The notes beneath the pieces are model-generated. The model was not told the DNA's origin. It saw only the letters and a list, made by a program, of their open reading frames with translations, and did not search any database. A DNA stretch of 39,052 nucleotides from Planctomycetota bacterium (GTDB lineage Bacteria > Planctomycetota > UBA1135 > GCA-002686595), in NCBI GenBank assembly GCA_016220085.1, contig JACRIN010000070.1:1-39052 (forward strand), read 5' to 3'. A program made the position numbers and the translations under genes. Below, piece by piece: positions 26,736 to 35,960 of this stretch (position 1 is its first letter; every line of letters begins with the position of its first letter).

Positions 26736-27332
26736 TCAGTCGTAGGCGCGCGGCCCCTGCTCGACCTGGTAGGTCGGCACGTCCGCGAGCTCGTCGTGGG
26801 AGAGCTGGTACTGCTCGCAGACCAGGCTGAGCCGTCGACCCGGACTGTCCAGGCGCTCGACCGCGTGCATCAGATCGCCACCGAAGACGACGAGCTTGTT
26901 CGCCGCCGGTCGGACCTTGCCGAGTGTGCGCTTCCCGCGGCTCAAGACGAGCGCCCCACCGGCGAGCGGCTCGGGGACCACGACGTACAGCACCGACACG
27001 ACCACCGGGCACACGATCGTCGGGCAGTACGCGCGCAAGCTGCGGTCGACGTGCGGGTCGACGCGCGAACCCTGCGAGAGCAATAGCGGGTTCAGGTAGA
27101 ACGCGTTGCAGTCGTCGCGCACCGCGCGCTTCAGGTAGCCGGCGAAGTACGGGAACTCGCGCTCGACCCTCGGAAGTTCGCTCCGGTGGAAGACGATCGA
27201 GAAGCCGCGCGTGCCGACGAAGTCGCGGTTCAGGTTGTTCGCGACCAGGAATCGGCTGGAGAGGATCTGGCGCTCCAGCGTGCGCAGGTACGGCGGCTCG
27301 AACGCGTTATCGATCTCGGTGTAGACGCTCAT
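26736..27332 (-). CDS. 2-oxoglutarate/Fe(II)-dependent oxygenase
   Basis: The 198-residue protein is a compact double-stranded beta-helix dioxygenase. The iron ligands are visible as His94-x-Asp96 (DPHVDRSL) and His156 (GGDLMHAVERL). Arg166 or Arg167 (GRRLSLV), ten residues on, would bind the 2-oxoglutarate carboxylate. The substrate (a protein side chain or small molecule) is unknown. It starts 50 bases after the alpha/beta hydrolase gene and is probably the third gene of that transcription unit, which would make a protein-modifying role plausible. Confidence 0.82.
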   Translation of the reverse strand: MSVYTEIDNAFEPPYLRTLERQILSSRFLVANNLNRDFVGTRGFSIVFHRSELPRVEREFPYFAGYLKRAVRDDCNAFYLNPLLLSQGSRVDPHVDRSLRAYCPTIVCPVVVSVLYVVVPEPLAGGALVLSRGKRTLGKVRPAANKLVVFGGDLMHAVERLDSPGRRLSLVCEQYQLSHDELADVPTYQVEQGPRAYD

Positions 27333-27382
27333 CGCGGCGTCGCCATCAGAGCGCGCGAGCGCCCCGACCGCCAGTCGGTCGA

Positions 27383-28756
27383 TCAGAGAGCGCCGGCGAT
27401 CGCGTCGATCGTCTCGCGCTGACGGAAGTAGTTGATGTGGTGGACGGTCGGGTTGGTGCCGAAGTCGTGGATGATCTTCGGGCGCGGCACGGAGGCGTCC
27501 GTGAAGACGTCGTCCATCGACTCGGTGTCGACCACCAGGTCGTTCTCGCCGGGGAAGACGGTGTCGACCGCGGCGTCGGCGAGCTGGTCCTTGCGGAAGA
27601 GGCGCCAGAACTTCCAACCGACGTCCGCGGGCTCGAAGTTCGAGCGCACGACGAAGTAGCTCGGCAACTTGTTCGGCCGCACGGCGCGCAGGCGAAGGAG
27701 CTCGTGGTTGTTGCCGACGCGCGACTGCGCGCCGAGCCCGGGCACCAGCGCGACTCCGGCGTCGGCGATCGGGAGCTTGCTCAGCGCCGACGTGATCGAC
27801 GTGAAGACCTTGAGCAGCACCACCGGCGCCGCGAGGAACGGCGCGAAGGCGGTCGCCGCCGAGCCCGCGAGTTTGAGCGCGTTGCCGACGTTGGTCAGCA
27901 GGTCCATCGACTCGCGGATCCGCGCGGGCGACGCGAGGCTCGTCCCCGCGAGCGGACTGCCGACCAGCACCGCCTTGCGCGGCCCGTCCTCGGCGCCGCC
28001 GAACCCCTCGAGCCACCAGCGCGTCACCAAACCGCCGCGGCTGTGCGCGACGACGCAGACTTCGGCCTCGACGCCGCGCATCAGCCGCGAGAGCTCGAAC
28101 GCGTTGAGCATCGGACTGACCGCCAGCGTCGGATGGTCGAACGTCAACACTTCGTCGAAGCGCTTCGAGGCGACGAGCTCGCGACCTTGCTTGGTGGCGA
28201 GGAACTCGTCGACGAGGAAGTGATCGCAGTTCGAGAACGTGCCGTGCACGAACAGCAGGATGCGTTTCGACTTCGCGGTCGCCGTCGGACCGGCGACGGG
28301 CACCAGGCGTCCGCCGCGCCAACGCCGCAAGCCGAACGAGGGAGCGCCGACGGCGTCGACGCCGAGGCTCGCCGCCGCGAACTTGCGGTCGAGCTTCGAG
28401 ATCGCCGCGACGATTTCGTTCGGCGGCAGGAGCTCGAAGTGGAGCTCGGCGACCTGCTCTCCGTCGCCGGTGAGCCAAGACCACAGCCCCGCGCGACTCG
28501 CTCGACCGGCGCGGCGACGCGCCGCGCGACGACGCGCGCCGCCGACGTCCCAGCGCAACACGCCGTCCGAACCCTTGACGAGCACGAGCGCGCCCGTTCG
28601 ATCCTCGTCGCCGCGCAAGCGCCGACGGCGGCGATCCTTGGTCGACAGCGGCGGCACGAATTGATCGGCGGTGCGCACGCCGAGATCGGTCGCTTCGGCG
28701 TCGTAGTACTCGGCGAGGGCCGCGAGGCGTCGCGCGTCTTCGTTCACGGCGTTCAT
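27383..28756 (-). CDS. Alpha/beta hydrolase paired with the CHAT-like/transglutaminase-like gene
   Basis: The 457-residue protein has a ~160-residue N-terminal region of unknown fold, including a very basic stretch (residues 41-48 and 75-88). A lipase/esterase-type domain follows: oxyanion-side HGTFSNCDHF (171-180), nucleophile Ser239 in AHSRGG, Asp406 in PGENDLVVD, and His439 or His440 near the C-terminus. Substrate is unknown; PGAP1-like lipases and acyl hydrolases share this pattern. No signal peptide is seen. Its ATG overlaps the stop of the CHAT-like/transglutaminase-like gene (ATGA), so the two products are made together and probably work together. Confidence 0.82.
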   Translation of the reverse strand: MNAVNEDARRLAALAEYYDAEATDLGVRTADQFVPPLSTKDRRRRRLRGDEDRTGALVLVKGSDGVLRWDVGGARRRAARRRAGRASRAGLWSWLTGDGEQVAELHFELLPPNEIVAAISKLDRKFAAASLGVDAVGAPSFGLRRWRGGRLVPVAGPTATAKSKRILLFVHGTFSNCDHFLVDEFLATKQGRELVASKRFDEVLTFDHPTLAVSPMLNAFELSRLMRGVEAEVCVVAHSRGGLVTRWWLEGFGGAEDGPRKAVLVGSPLAGTSLASPARIRESMDLLTNVGNALKLAGSAATAFAPFLAAPVVLLKVFTSITSALSKLPIADAGVALVPGLGAQSRVGNNHELLRLRAVRPNKLPSYFVVRSNFEPADVGWKFWRLFRKDQLADAAVDTVFPGENDLVVDTESMDDVFTDASVPRPKIIHDFGTNPTVHHINYFRQRETIDAIAGAL

Positions 28757-31323
28757 ACGAGCTCCTCCCGGATCGGCAGCGGCGTGACGGCGGCGGCGCG
28801 AGCTCGCAGCACGTCGAGCATCGAATCGAACTCGCGTTTGCTGCGCAGATTCTCCTCGCCGGCGTCCTGCGACGCGGCGAAACCCTCGCGCGTCGTCAAC
28901 CAGACCGCTTCGAGCGGAACCAGCGAGCCCTTGCGCACCCAGCGTTTGATCTCGTCGAAGAACGGTCGGTCGAAGTACCAACCGTAGTGCGACTTCGCGC
29001 CGCGCAGTCGTTGTTGTTCGTCGGCGTCGGCGGCGACCGCAGCCTTCGAGCCGTCGCGTTCGAGGCTGTCGCGCGCGAGCACGAACTCCTCGTGATCCGC
29101 TTCGCTGCGCCAGTAGCCGGGGAAGCAGTGGCCTTCGAGCAGGAAGATCGCCGGGTAGATCTCGACGTACTCCAAGCACGCCGCGAGCAAGAGCGCGAGG
29201 TCGATGCACGTCCCGCGGCGGCCGCCGAGGATCTCGGACGGCGTGCGGATGCGCTGCGACGCCTCGGTGTAGGTCGGCGGCGGATTGATGTAGCCGAGCG
29301 CGTGCTCGTGGATCAGCGCCGACCACAGCGCCTTCACTTGCGCGTCGACGAGCGCGTACGGATCGTCGGCGCCGTCGTCGACGCTCTGATAACCGTCGAA
29401 ACCCATCGTCGGATCGTCGGAGATCGCCATCAGGTAGCGCTGCGCCGAATCGACGATGCGCGACACCGCCGGATCGCGCGGCAGCACGAACGACGGCAAC
29501 CAGATGCGATCCTCGTCGGTGTCGCGCCACTCGTTCGCCGAGAGCAACGAGACCGGATACGTGCGGCTCAACAGCGTTCGCCCTTGCGCCGACACGCGCA
29601 CGTAGAGGCTCGTGCGCACGCTCTCGCGCACCGCGCGCGCGAGCGTCGACGTCAGCGGCACGCGGATCTCGTTCTTGAGCGGCGTGACGCGATCGACGAG
29701 GTCGAGCGAGCGTCGGTACGGCGCCGAATCCGGCCCGAGGTGCAGCAGCACTTCGAGCTCGACGCCCCGCAGCGTGCCGTCCGCGTGCTTGATCAGGTCG
29801 AACTTCTCGAACAGCGGCCGGTCGTTGTGCAGCAGCGAGTAGTTGATCGCCTCGCGATGCTCGATGTCGACCTGCAGGATCGACGGAAGGTTCTCGTCGA
29901 CTTTCAGGAACACGTCGCGCGCCTTGCCGACCGACGCGCTCAACGCGCGCAGGCCTTCGACCTGCTTGCGCGCGGACGTGCCTTTCGCCTCGACGATCCG
30001 ATCGGCGACCCAGAACACGACGCTGGTGCCGCGCAGCGCGCCTCGGAAGCGCCGCTGTTCCTCGAACGCCCAGCGGAACGCCGAGACGCTCTCGCCCGGC
30101 TTGTGGCGCCACGCGGTGTAGAGGTCGGCGAAGAGCCGCTCGGTCAGGCTGTCGTCGAAGTCGTCGAGGAAACCGATCGCGGCTTCGGCGCCGGCGGCAA
30201 CGGTCAACGCGGCGCTGCGCGAGCCGGAGTTGAAGAGGTTGAAGCAGACGAGGCGCGGCTTCTGGCTCGCGGCGCAGAGCACGCGCGCGAGCGCCTCCGA
30301 GGTCAGCGCGGCGGGCTCGACGCCCGCGCGGATCAGGTAGCCGTCGAGCGCGGTGCGCGGCGCGGCGTCGTCGCACGGCTCGTCGTCTTTCGAGGCGCAT
30401 TCGGTCGCGGCGGCCTTCGACTTCTTCGCGCGCTCCTTAGCGAGCTCGGCGAGCATCGCGAAGCCCTGGTGCGTGTCGAAGCCGGTGATGTGGACGATCT
30501 CCGGCGCGAGCGCGCGCACCGCGGTCTCGAACTCGGCCTGATCGGGATCTTCGAGCACGACGAGCGTCCGTCCGCCCGCGCGCGCCGCCGTGCGTCGCGG
30601 AGTGCCGCGCCACTCGCGCACGGCGTCGTCCGGGATGCCGAGCGCGCGACAAACCAACGTGCGCTCGCTGTCGAAGCCGTACTCGGCGCGCAGGCCGGCC
30701 GGCGCGCTCTCGACGTAGAGCACGACGCCGTTCGACGACCGCCGCACCGTCTTCGCGTCGGGCGCGATCGAGCGCATCACCGTCATCGGCGGCTCGTTGC
30801 GCTTGCGCGCGGCGGTGAGCACGTACTCCCACGGGAACAATCGTGCGGGCCAGCTCTGACGCTCGGATTCGTGCTCGACGTGGACCTCGACCAACCCGTC
30901 GAAGCCCTCGCCGCCGAGCGAATCGAGCCATTCGCGCAGCTCGCGCGGCAGCGCCTCCGCCGCGGCGAGCGATTGGCGCGCGCTCGACTTCTCGTCGCCC
31001 GCCCAACGGCGGCGATTGAGCACCGCGCTCGACCAGCGCATCGCGAGCGCGGGCGTCACCGCCCACTCGACCGCCTTCGAGCCGCGCGCGCGCAGCGAGA
31101 TCTTGGTCGGTCCGGCGTTCTTCGCCTCCTTGCGCGGCTCCGCTGCGTCGCTGCGCGTCGGCGCGTCCCTGCGCGCCGTCGCGTCGCTGCGCGTAGTCGC
31201 GTCGCTGCGCGTAGTCGCGTCGCTGCGCGTAGTCGCGTGCATGCGCGTCGTCGTCGCCTGCTTGCGCCGCGTCGTCGCCTGCTTGCGCGGAGCACGTTGC
31301 GTGCGAGCCCGGGTCTTGGCCAT
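28753..31323 (-). CDS. CHAT-like (pseudo-protease) and transglutaminase-like fusion protein
   Basis: The 856-residue protein has three parts. Residues 1-70 are a repetitive Arg/Thr/Ala tail. Residues ~85-440 resemble a CHAT (caspase-HetF) domain, with IVHITGFD (278-283) and LVCFNLFNSG (358-367) at the places of HxxGHG and LxACxSG. The catalytic His and Cys are both Phe (282 and 364). Residues ~600-810 are transglutaminase-like: GGRRGTCIDLALLLAACLE gives Cys706 and LLEGHCFPGYW gives His732, so this papain-like centre is intact. Similar GTC.DLALL...GHaF segments occur in large DUF4011-type defence-related proteins, as I recall. A strong GAGGAGG precedes the ATG. CHAT assignment is by motif and is less certain than the transglutaminase part. 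Confidence 0.75.
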   Translation of the reverse strand: MAKTRARTQRAPRKQATTRRKQATTTRMHATTRSDATTRSDATTRSDATARRDAPTRSDAAEPRKEAKNAGPTKISLRARGSKAVEWAVTPALAMRWSSAVLNRRRWAGDEKSSARQSLAAAEALPRELREWLDSLGGEGFDGLVEVHVEHESERQSWPARLFPWEYVLTAARKRNEPPMTVMRSIAPDAKTVRRSSNGVVLYVESAPAGLRAEYGFDSERTLVCRALGIPDDAVREWRGTPRRTAARAGGRTLVVLEDPDQAEFETAVRALAPEIVHITGFDTHQGFAMLAELAKERAKKSKAAATECASKDDEPCDDAAPRTALDGYLIRAGVEPAALTSEALARVLCAASQKPRLVCFNLFNSGSRSAALTVAAGAEAAIGFLDDFDDSLTERLFADLYTAWRHKPGESVSAFRWAFEEQRRFRGALRGTSVVFWVADRIVEAKGTSARKQVEGLRALSASVGKARDVFLKVDENLPSILQVDIEHREAINYSLLHNDRPLFEKFDLIKHADGTLRGVELEVLLHLGPDSAPYRRSLDLVDRVTPLKNEIRVPLTSTLARAVRESVRTSLYVRVSAQGRTLLSRTYPVSLLSANEWRDTDEDRIWLPSFVLPRDPAVSRIVDSAQRYLMAISDDPTMGFDGYQSVDDGADDPYALVDAQVKALWSALIHEHALGYINPPPTYTEASQRIRTPSEILGGRRGTCIDLALLLAACLEYVEIYPAIFLLEGHCFPGYWRSEADHEEFVLARDSLERDGSKAAVAADADEQQRLRGAKSHYGWYFDRPFFDEIKRWVRKGSLVPLEAVWLTTREGFAASQDAGEENLRSKREFDSMLDVLRARAAAVTPLPIREELV
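31178..31249 (-). repeat. 18-bp coding tandem repeat in the CHAT-like gene
   Basis: Three near-identical 18-base units and a fourth diverged one encode repeats of the six residues ATTRSD near the N-terminus (about residues 25-49). Looser copies continue on both sides (31141-31290). Confidence 0.85.
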
Positions 31324-31367
31324 GTGCGGCGCCTCCTCACTCGCGCCGCGCGCATCATGCCGAGTCC

Positions 31368-31392
31368 CGGCGAGCGCGGGTACCCGTCGCCG
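31368..31392 (-). terminator. Hairpin between the RND pump and CHAT-like genes
   Basis: CGGCGA and TCGCCG enclose the palindrome CGGGTACCCG, about 30 bases after the RND pump stop. It probably ends the efflux transcript and separates it from the CHAT-like unit. No T run follows, so strength is uncertain. Confidence 0.45.
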
Positions 31393-31422
31393 CGCGGGTT
31401 CCGACGGATGGGAGCCGCCGCG

Positions 31423-34400
31423 TCAGCTCGGCGTCGCGCCGCCGAGCTCGGCGTCGCTCGCTTCGAGGGCGCTCGCCGTCGTCGAACTCGGCGCGGCGAC
31501 CTCGCGCGGCTCGTCCGTGCTCCGCCGGCCGCGGAACAGCCGCCCGAGGTCGTCGAAGTAGCTGTACACGACCGGCGTGACGAGCAACGTGAGCAGCAGC
31601 GAGAGCGTCTGACCTCCGATGACGACGACCGCGACCGCGCGGCGCTCTTCCGATCCCGGACCCGAGCCGAGCCAGAGCGGCAGCATGCCGGCGACCAGCG
31701 CGAACGTGGTCATCAGGATCGGCCGCAAGCGGTCGCGGTTCGCCTGCAGGATCGCGTCGCGACGTTCGAGCCCGCGCTCGCGGAGCTGGTTGGTGTGGTC
31801 GATCTGCAGGATCGCGTTTTTCTTGACGACACCGAAGAGCACCAGGATGCCGAGCGCGGAGTACAGGTTCAGCGAGTTGCCGGAGTAGTCGAGCGACCAC
31901 AACGCGAACGGAACCGACAGCGGCAACGAGAACAGGATCGTCAGCGGGTGGACCAAGCTCTCGAACTGCGCCGCCAAAATGATGTACATCAGCACGACCG
32001 AGAGCAGGAACGCCCAGAGGAACTCCTGGAACGTCCGTTCGAGCTCTCGACCGCGACCGAGCACGCGCGTCGTGTACACCGCGGGCAGGTTCATCTCGGC
32101 GACGGCGCCGCGCAGCGCTTGCAGTCGATCCGCGAGCGCGTATCCCGGACCGACCGACGCGCGCACCGAGACGACGCGTTGGCGATCGAGTCGGTCGATG
32201 CGCGAGGCGCCGATCGCGGGCCGGAGCGTGACCAGATTGTCGATCCGCGCGAGCCCGCCGTTCTGCGACGGCACCCAGAGCTCCGCGATGCGCCCCGGAT
32301 CGGCGCGGTCGCGCTCCTCGAGCCGAAGTTGGACGTCGTACTCCTCGCCCAACGCGCGGTCGCGGAACCGCGAGACGCGTTCCTCGCCGCCGACCATCAG
32401 GCGCAGCGCCGTCGCGACGTCGGCCACGTCGACGCCGAGATCCGCGGCTCGGTCGCGGTCGACGACGGCCTGGAGCTCGGGCTTCTCCAGCTTGAGCGTC
32501 GTGTCCGCATCGGCGATGCCGCCGAGCTCGCCCGCCTTCACGCGCAGCGCTTCGCCGTACTTCGCGAGCTCTTCGAGCTCGGGCCCGAGGATCGAGAAGT
32601 CGATCTCGAACGGCCCGCCGCCGATGTTGAAGCTCGGCGCGTTGCGCACGGAGCAGCGCAGATCCTTGAACTGCGAGAGCCGCTTGCGCACCGCGACCAT
32701 GACGTCGCGCTGCGAGTAGTTGTCGCGCCACGCCTTCGACGGCTCGCCGTCCAACACCGAGCGCCAGAGACGACCGAACGAGAGAGTGCGTTCCTCGTGC
32801 GGCGCGATGCGCACGTACGCCGAGCCCGAGTTGACCTGCCCGAGGAAACTGCCGCCGACCGAGGTCTGGACGAGGTGCACGCCGGGCACGGCGCGGAGCT
32901 CGCGCTCGACGCGCTTCATCACCTCGTCCATCGCGTCGAGGCTGGTGCCTTCGGGGGCCGTGACGTTGATGTCGAATTCGGCTTCGTCGACGTCGCTCGG
33001 AGTGTACTCCTGCTTCACGCCTTCGTAGAGCGGCTTCGAACTCGCGATCACGGCGAGCGCGAGCAAGAGCACGAGCGGCCGGAATCGCAGCGAGCCGCGC
33101 AACAACCAACCGTAGCCGCGCTCGATCCACGCGTAGAAGCCGCCGCGCGATCGCGGGGCCGCTCCGTGCGCGTCGGCGACCCGCAAGAGGCGCGCGCTCA
33201 TCATCGGCGTCAACGTGAATGACACCAGCAAGCTCACCAGCACCGCGGCCGCCGCCGTGATGCCGAACTGATAGAGGAAGCGGCCCGAGATGCTCGACAT
33301 GAACGACACGGGCACGAAGATCACCGCGAGCGACAACGTCGTCGCCGTGACCGCCAGCGCGATCTCCGCCGTGCCTTCGCGCGCGGCGTCGAACGGCTTC
33401 ATCCGCTTCTCTTCGAGGAAGCGGAAGATGTTTTCGAGCACCACGATCGCGTCGTCGATCACGATGCCGACCATCAGGACGAGCGCGAGCATCGTGACGC
33501 CGTTGAGCGTGAACCCGAGCGCTTCCATCACGCCGAAGCTCGCGATCACCGAACACGGGATCGCGACCGCCGCGATGACCGTCGAGCGCCAACTGCGCAT
33601 GAAGACCAACACGACGAGGCTCGCGAGCACGCTGCCGAGCACCAAGTGCAGCCGGATCTCGCCCAGCGCGGCGTGGATGTAGCGCGACTGATCGCGGATC
33701 AAGTCGACGCGCACGTCGGCCGGCAGCTCCGCCGTGGCGCGCGCGAGCTTCTCCTTGACGCCATCGATGACCTCGATCGTGTTCGCGCCCGATTGGCGCC
33801 GCACTTCGAGCAGCACGCACGGATTGCCGTCGAGCCGCGAGAGCGAACGAATCTCCTTCGTGCCGTCCTCGGAGCGCCCGAGGTCGCGCACGCGGATCGG
33901 CACACCGTCGATGGTCGCGACGACGAGCTCCTCGAAGTCGCGCGGCTCCGCGAGCCGACCCATCGTGCGCAGGACCGACTCCCGCGCGAGCCCGGTGACG
34001 TTCCCGCCCGGCGTCTCGGCGTTCTGGCGCCGCAGCGCGTCGCGCACGGCGGTGATCGGCAGGCCGTACGCGCGAAGCCGATCGGCATCGATCCACACGT
34101 TGATCGCGCGCGGCGACGAGCCGACGAGCGTCACGCCGCCGACGCCGGTCGAGCGCTCGATCTGCGGCTTGACCACCTTGTCGGCGAGCTCCGTGAGCTC
34201 GCGCAACGGCCGATTCGCGGACAGCGCGAACGACAACACCGGCGTCTGGTCGTTGTCGAACTTGCCGATGATCGGCGATTCCGCTTCGGGCGGGAGCTGA
34301 CGCAACACCGTCGCGACGCGATCGCGCACGTCCTGCGCGGCGCCGTCGATCTCGCGCGACAGGTCGAAGGTCAGCAGCACGACGCTCGAGCCGTTGGTCG

Positions 34401-34653
34401 AGATCGAACGCAACTGCTCGATGCCCTCGACGGTGTTGACCGCTTCCTCGATCCGCTGGCTGACCAGGGTCTCGACTTCCTCGGTCGACGCGCCGGGCAC
34501 GCTCGTGCGCACGCTGACCGTCGGCAGGTCGACGGTCGGGAAGCGATCGACGCCGAGCCGCACGTAGCTCGCGATGCCGACGACCACCAGCGCGGCGATC
34601 AACATCGACGCGAAGACCGGTCGCCGGATGCAGACGTCGACGAGCTTCTGCAC
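31423..34653 (-). CDS. RND efflux pump, HAE1/AcrB family
   Basis: The 1076-residue inner-membrane transporter has the RND layout of twelve helices and two large periplasmic loops. TM4 carries LMVGIVIDDAIVVLENIFRF, with the proton-relay Asp pair. TM10 carries GVVKKNAILQIDHTN, with the Lys equivalent to AcrB Lys940. VDRFPTVDLPTVSVRTSVPG at the N-terminus is typical of the HAE1 drug/lipid exporter group rather than the heavy-metal CzcA group. The start is GTG at 34653, nine bases after the adaptor stop. No outer-membrane TolC gene adjoins the pair. The substrate is unknown. Confidence 0.93.
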   Translation of the reverse strand: MQKLVDVCIRRPVFASMLIAALVVVGIASYVRLGVDRFPTVDLPTVSVRTSVPGASTEEVETLVSQRIEEAVNTVEGIEQLRSISTNGSSVVLLTFDLSREIDGAAQDVRDRVATVLRQLPPEAESPIIGKFDNDQTPVLSFALSANRPLRELTELADKVVKPQIERSTGVGGVTLVGSSPRAINVWIDADRLRAYGLPITAVRDALRRQNAETPGGNVTGLARESVLRTMGRLAEPRDFEELVVATIDGVPIRVRDLGRSEDGTKEIRSLSRLDGNPCVLLEVRRQSGANTIEVIDGVKEKLARATAELPADVRVDLIRDQSRYIHAALGEIRLHLVLGSVLASLVVLVFMRSWRSTVIAAVAIPCSVIASFGVMEALGFTLNGVTMLALVLMVGIVIDDAIVVLENIFRFLEEKRMKPFDAAREGTAEIALAVTATTLSLAVIFVPVSFMSSISGRFLYQFGITAAAAVLVSLLVSFTLTPMMSARLLRVADAHGAAPRSRGGFYAWIERGYGWLLRGSLRFRPLVLLLALAVIASSKPLYEGVKQEYTPSDVDEAEFDINVTAPEGTSLDAMDEVMKRVERELRAVPGVHLVQTSVGGSFLGQVNSGSAYVRIAPHEERTLSFGRLWRSVLDGEPSKAWRDNYSQRDVMVAVRKRLSQFKDLRCSVRNAPSFNIGGGPFEIDFSILGPELEELAKYGEALRVKAGELGGIADADTTLKLEKPELQAVVDRDRAADLGVDVADVATALRLMVGGEERVSRFRDRALGEEYDVQLRLEERDRADPGRIAELWVPSQNGGLARIDNLVTLRPAIGASRIDRLDRQRVVSVRASVGPGYALADRLQALRGAVAEMNLPAVYTTRVLGRGRELERTFQEFLWAFLLSVVLMYIILAAQFESLVHPLTILFSLPLSVPFALWSLDYSGNSLNLYSALGILVLFGVVKKNAILQIDHTNQLRERGLERRDAILQANRDRLRPILMTTFALVAGMLPLWLGSGPGSEERRAVAVVVIGGQTLSLLLTLLVTPVVYSYFDDLGRLFRGRRSTDEPREVAAPSSTTASALEASDAELGGATPS

Positions 34654-34662
34654 GCGGCTCCC

Positions 34663-35856
34663 CTACTTCGCGATCACTAGCGGCGTGCCGGTTTGCAGCC
34701 CGCCGGGCGCGAGGACGACCACCGCGCCCGCTTGGAGACCGGAGACGAGCTCGACGCGTTGCTCGTCGCGCCGTCCGACGACGACGCGCGTCTCCTTGGC
34801 CTTGCCGTCGACGGCGGCGATCACCTTGTCGATCCCGGCGAACGAGATCAGCGCTTCGACCGGCACCGCGAGCGAACGCGCCGTCGGGTCGACGACGATC
34901 TCGGCGCGCGCGAACGAGCCCGCGCGCAAGCGCCCGTCGGCGTTCGCGAACTCGCACTCGACGATCAAACTGCGCGTGCGCGCATCGATCGCCGGCGCGA
35001 GCCGCACGATGCGGGCTTCGAGCGGCGCGGCGAAGCCGTCGAGCGTGATGCGGACGAGCTGCTCGACGCGAACCAGCGGCGCGTCGACCTCGCGCACCGC
35101 GAGCCGCAAGCGCAGTGGATCGTCGCGCACCAGCGTCGCGACCGCCGCCCCCGCGGTCAGGAAGTCGCCGGTGCCGACGCTGCGCTCGGCGACGACACCG
35201 TCGAACGGCGCGAGGATCTGCGTGTCGGCGAGCTGTTGGTTCGCGATCGCGAGCTCCGCGCGCCGCTGTGCCACCAGCGCGAGACGGTTCTGCACGCTCT
35301 CGCGCGCGTCCTGCAGCGCGCTCTCGGCCTGCGCGAGCCGCGCGACCGACTTGTCGAGCTCGAACTGCGCCGAGACGCCGCTCTTCTGGAGCTCGACCAA
35401 GCGTTCGTTCTCACGGCGAGCGTCGTCGAGCTCGGCCTGGGCCTTGCGCACCAACGCGGTGTCCGCGGGCTCGACGCGATCGCCGGGTTCGTCGGCGAGC
35501 CCGAGCAACGCGCGCGCCGCCGAAAGCGCGGCCTCCGCCTGGGTGACGCGCAATTCGTAGTCGCGCCGCTCGATCTCCGCGATCGGCGCGCCCTTCGCGA
35601 CGCGCGAACCGAGGTCGACGCCGATCGACGCGACGCGTCCGGGCACTTTGGTCGAGAGCGTCGCCGATTCGTACTCCGCGAGCTCGCCGGTGACGCGCAA
35701 CGTTCGCTCCCACGCGACTTCCTCGATCGTCGCGACGCGCACCTCGCGCGGCGCCGGCGGCGCGGCTTCGCGGCTCGCCGACGGTGCCGGAGCCGCCGAC
35801 GGCGCGCACGCGGCGACGAACGTGGTCAGAGCCACGGCGAGGGACCAGGGATGCAT
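34663..35856 (-). CDS. RND efflux periplasmic adaptor lipoprotein
   Basis: The 397-residue membrane fusion protein starts with a lipobox (FVAAC, Cys17) and a Pro/Ala-rich linker. A biotinyl-lipoyl half domain (LSTKVPGRVASIGVDLGSRV, near residue 70) is followed by a long coiled-coil hairpin (~110-205), the second half domain (ILAPFDGVVAERSVGTGDFL) and a beta-barrel. It bridges the pump to an outer-membrane channel. The only ribosome-binding candidate, GGAGG, is inside a 7-bp inverted repeat just before the ATG. Confidence 0.9.
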   Translation of the reverse strand: MHPWSLAVALTTFVAACAPSAAPAPSASREAAPPAPREVRVATIEEVAWERTLRVTGELAEYESATLSTKVPGRVASIGVDLGSRVAKGAPIAEIERRDYELRVTQAEAALSAARALLGLADEPGDRVEPADTALVRKAQAELDDARRENERLVELQKSGVSAQFELDKSVARLAQAESALQDARESVQNRLALVAQRRAELAIANQQLADTQILAPFDGVVAERSVGTGDFLTAGAAVATLVRDDPLRLRLAVREVDAPLVRVEQLVRITLDGFAAPLEARIVRLAPAIDARTRSLIVECEFANADGRLRAGSFARAEIVVDPTARSLAVPVEALISFAGIDKVIAAVDGKAKETRVVVGRRDEQRVELVSGLQAGAVVVLAPGGLQTGTPLVIAK

Positions 35857-35858
35857 CG

Positions 35859-35879
35859 ATCGGCCTCCGAACGGCCGAT
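35859..35879 (-). promoter_or_regulatory. Inverted repeat covering the adaptor gene's ribosome binding site
   Basis: ATCGGCC and GGCCGAT form a perfect 7-bp stem around a 7-base loop, two bases before the adaptor's ATG. In the mRNA, the GGAGG Shine-Dalgarno sequence spans loop and stem. It may be a regulator operator or an RNA structure that limits translation. Confidence 0.4.
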
Positions 35880-35960
35880 GATGCCGGTCGGCGGCGCTGC
35901 GCGCGAGAGTCTTCCGCGACTGTCGAGCGAACGCCAAACAGAGGGCTTCTTCACACACGC

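Noticed and set aside
31141..31290. Short regular repeats that could suggest a CRISPR array
   Set aside because: The unit is 18 bp without spacers, is in frame and encodes a six-residue repeat at a protein N-terminus; no cas gene is near.
28987..33222. A plus-strand open frame of about 1411 codons opposite the CHAT-like and RND genes
   Set aside because: It spans two well-supported minus-strand genes and a terminator-like hairpin, has Arg/Ala-biased composition and no recognisable domain.
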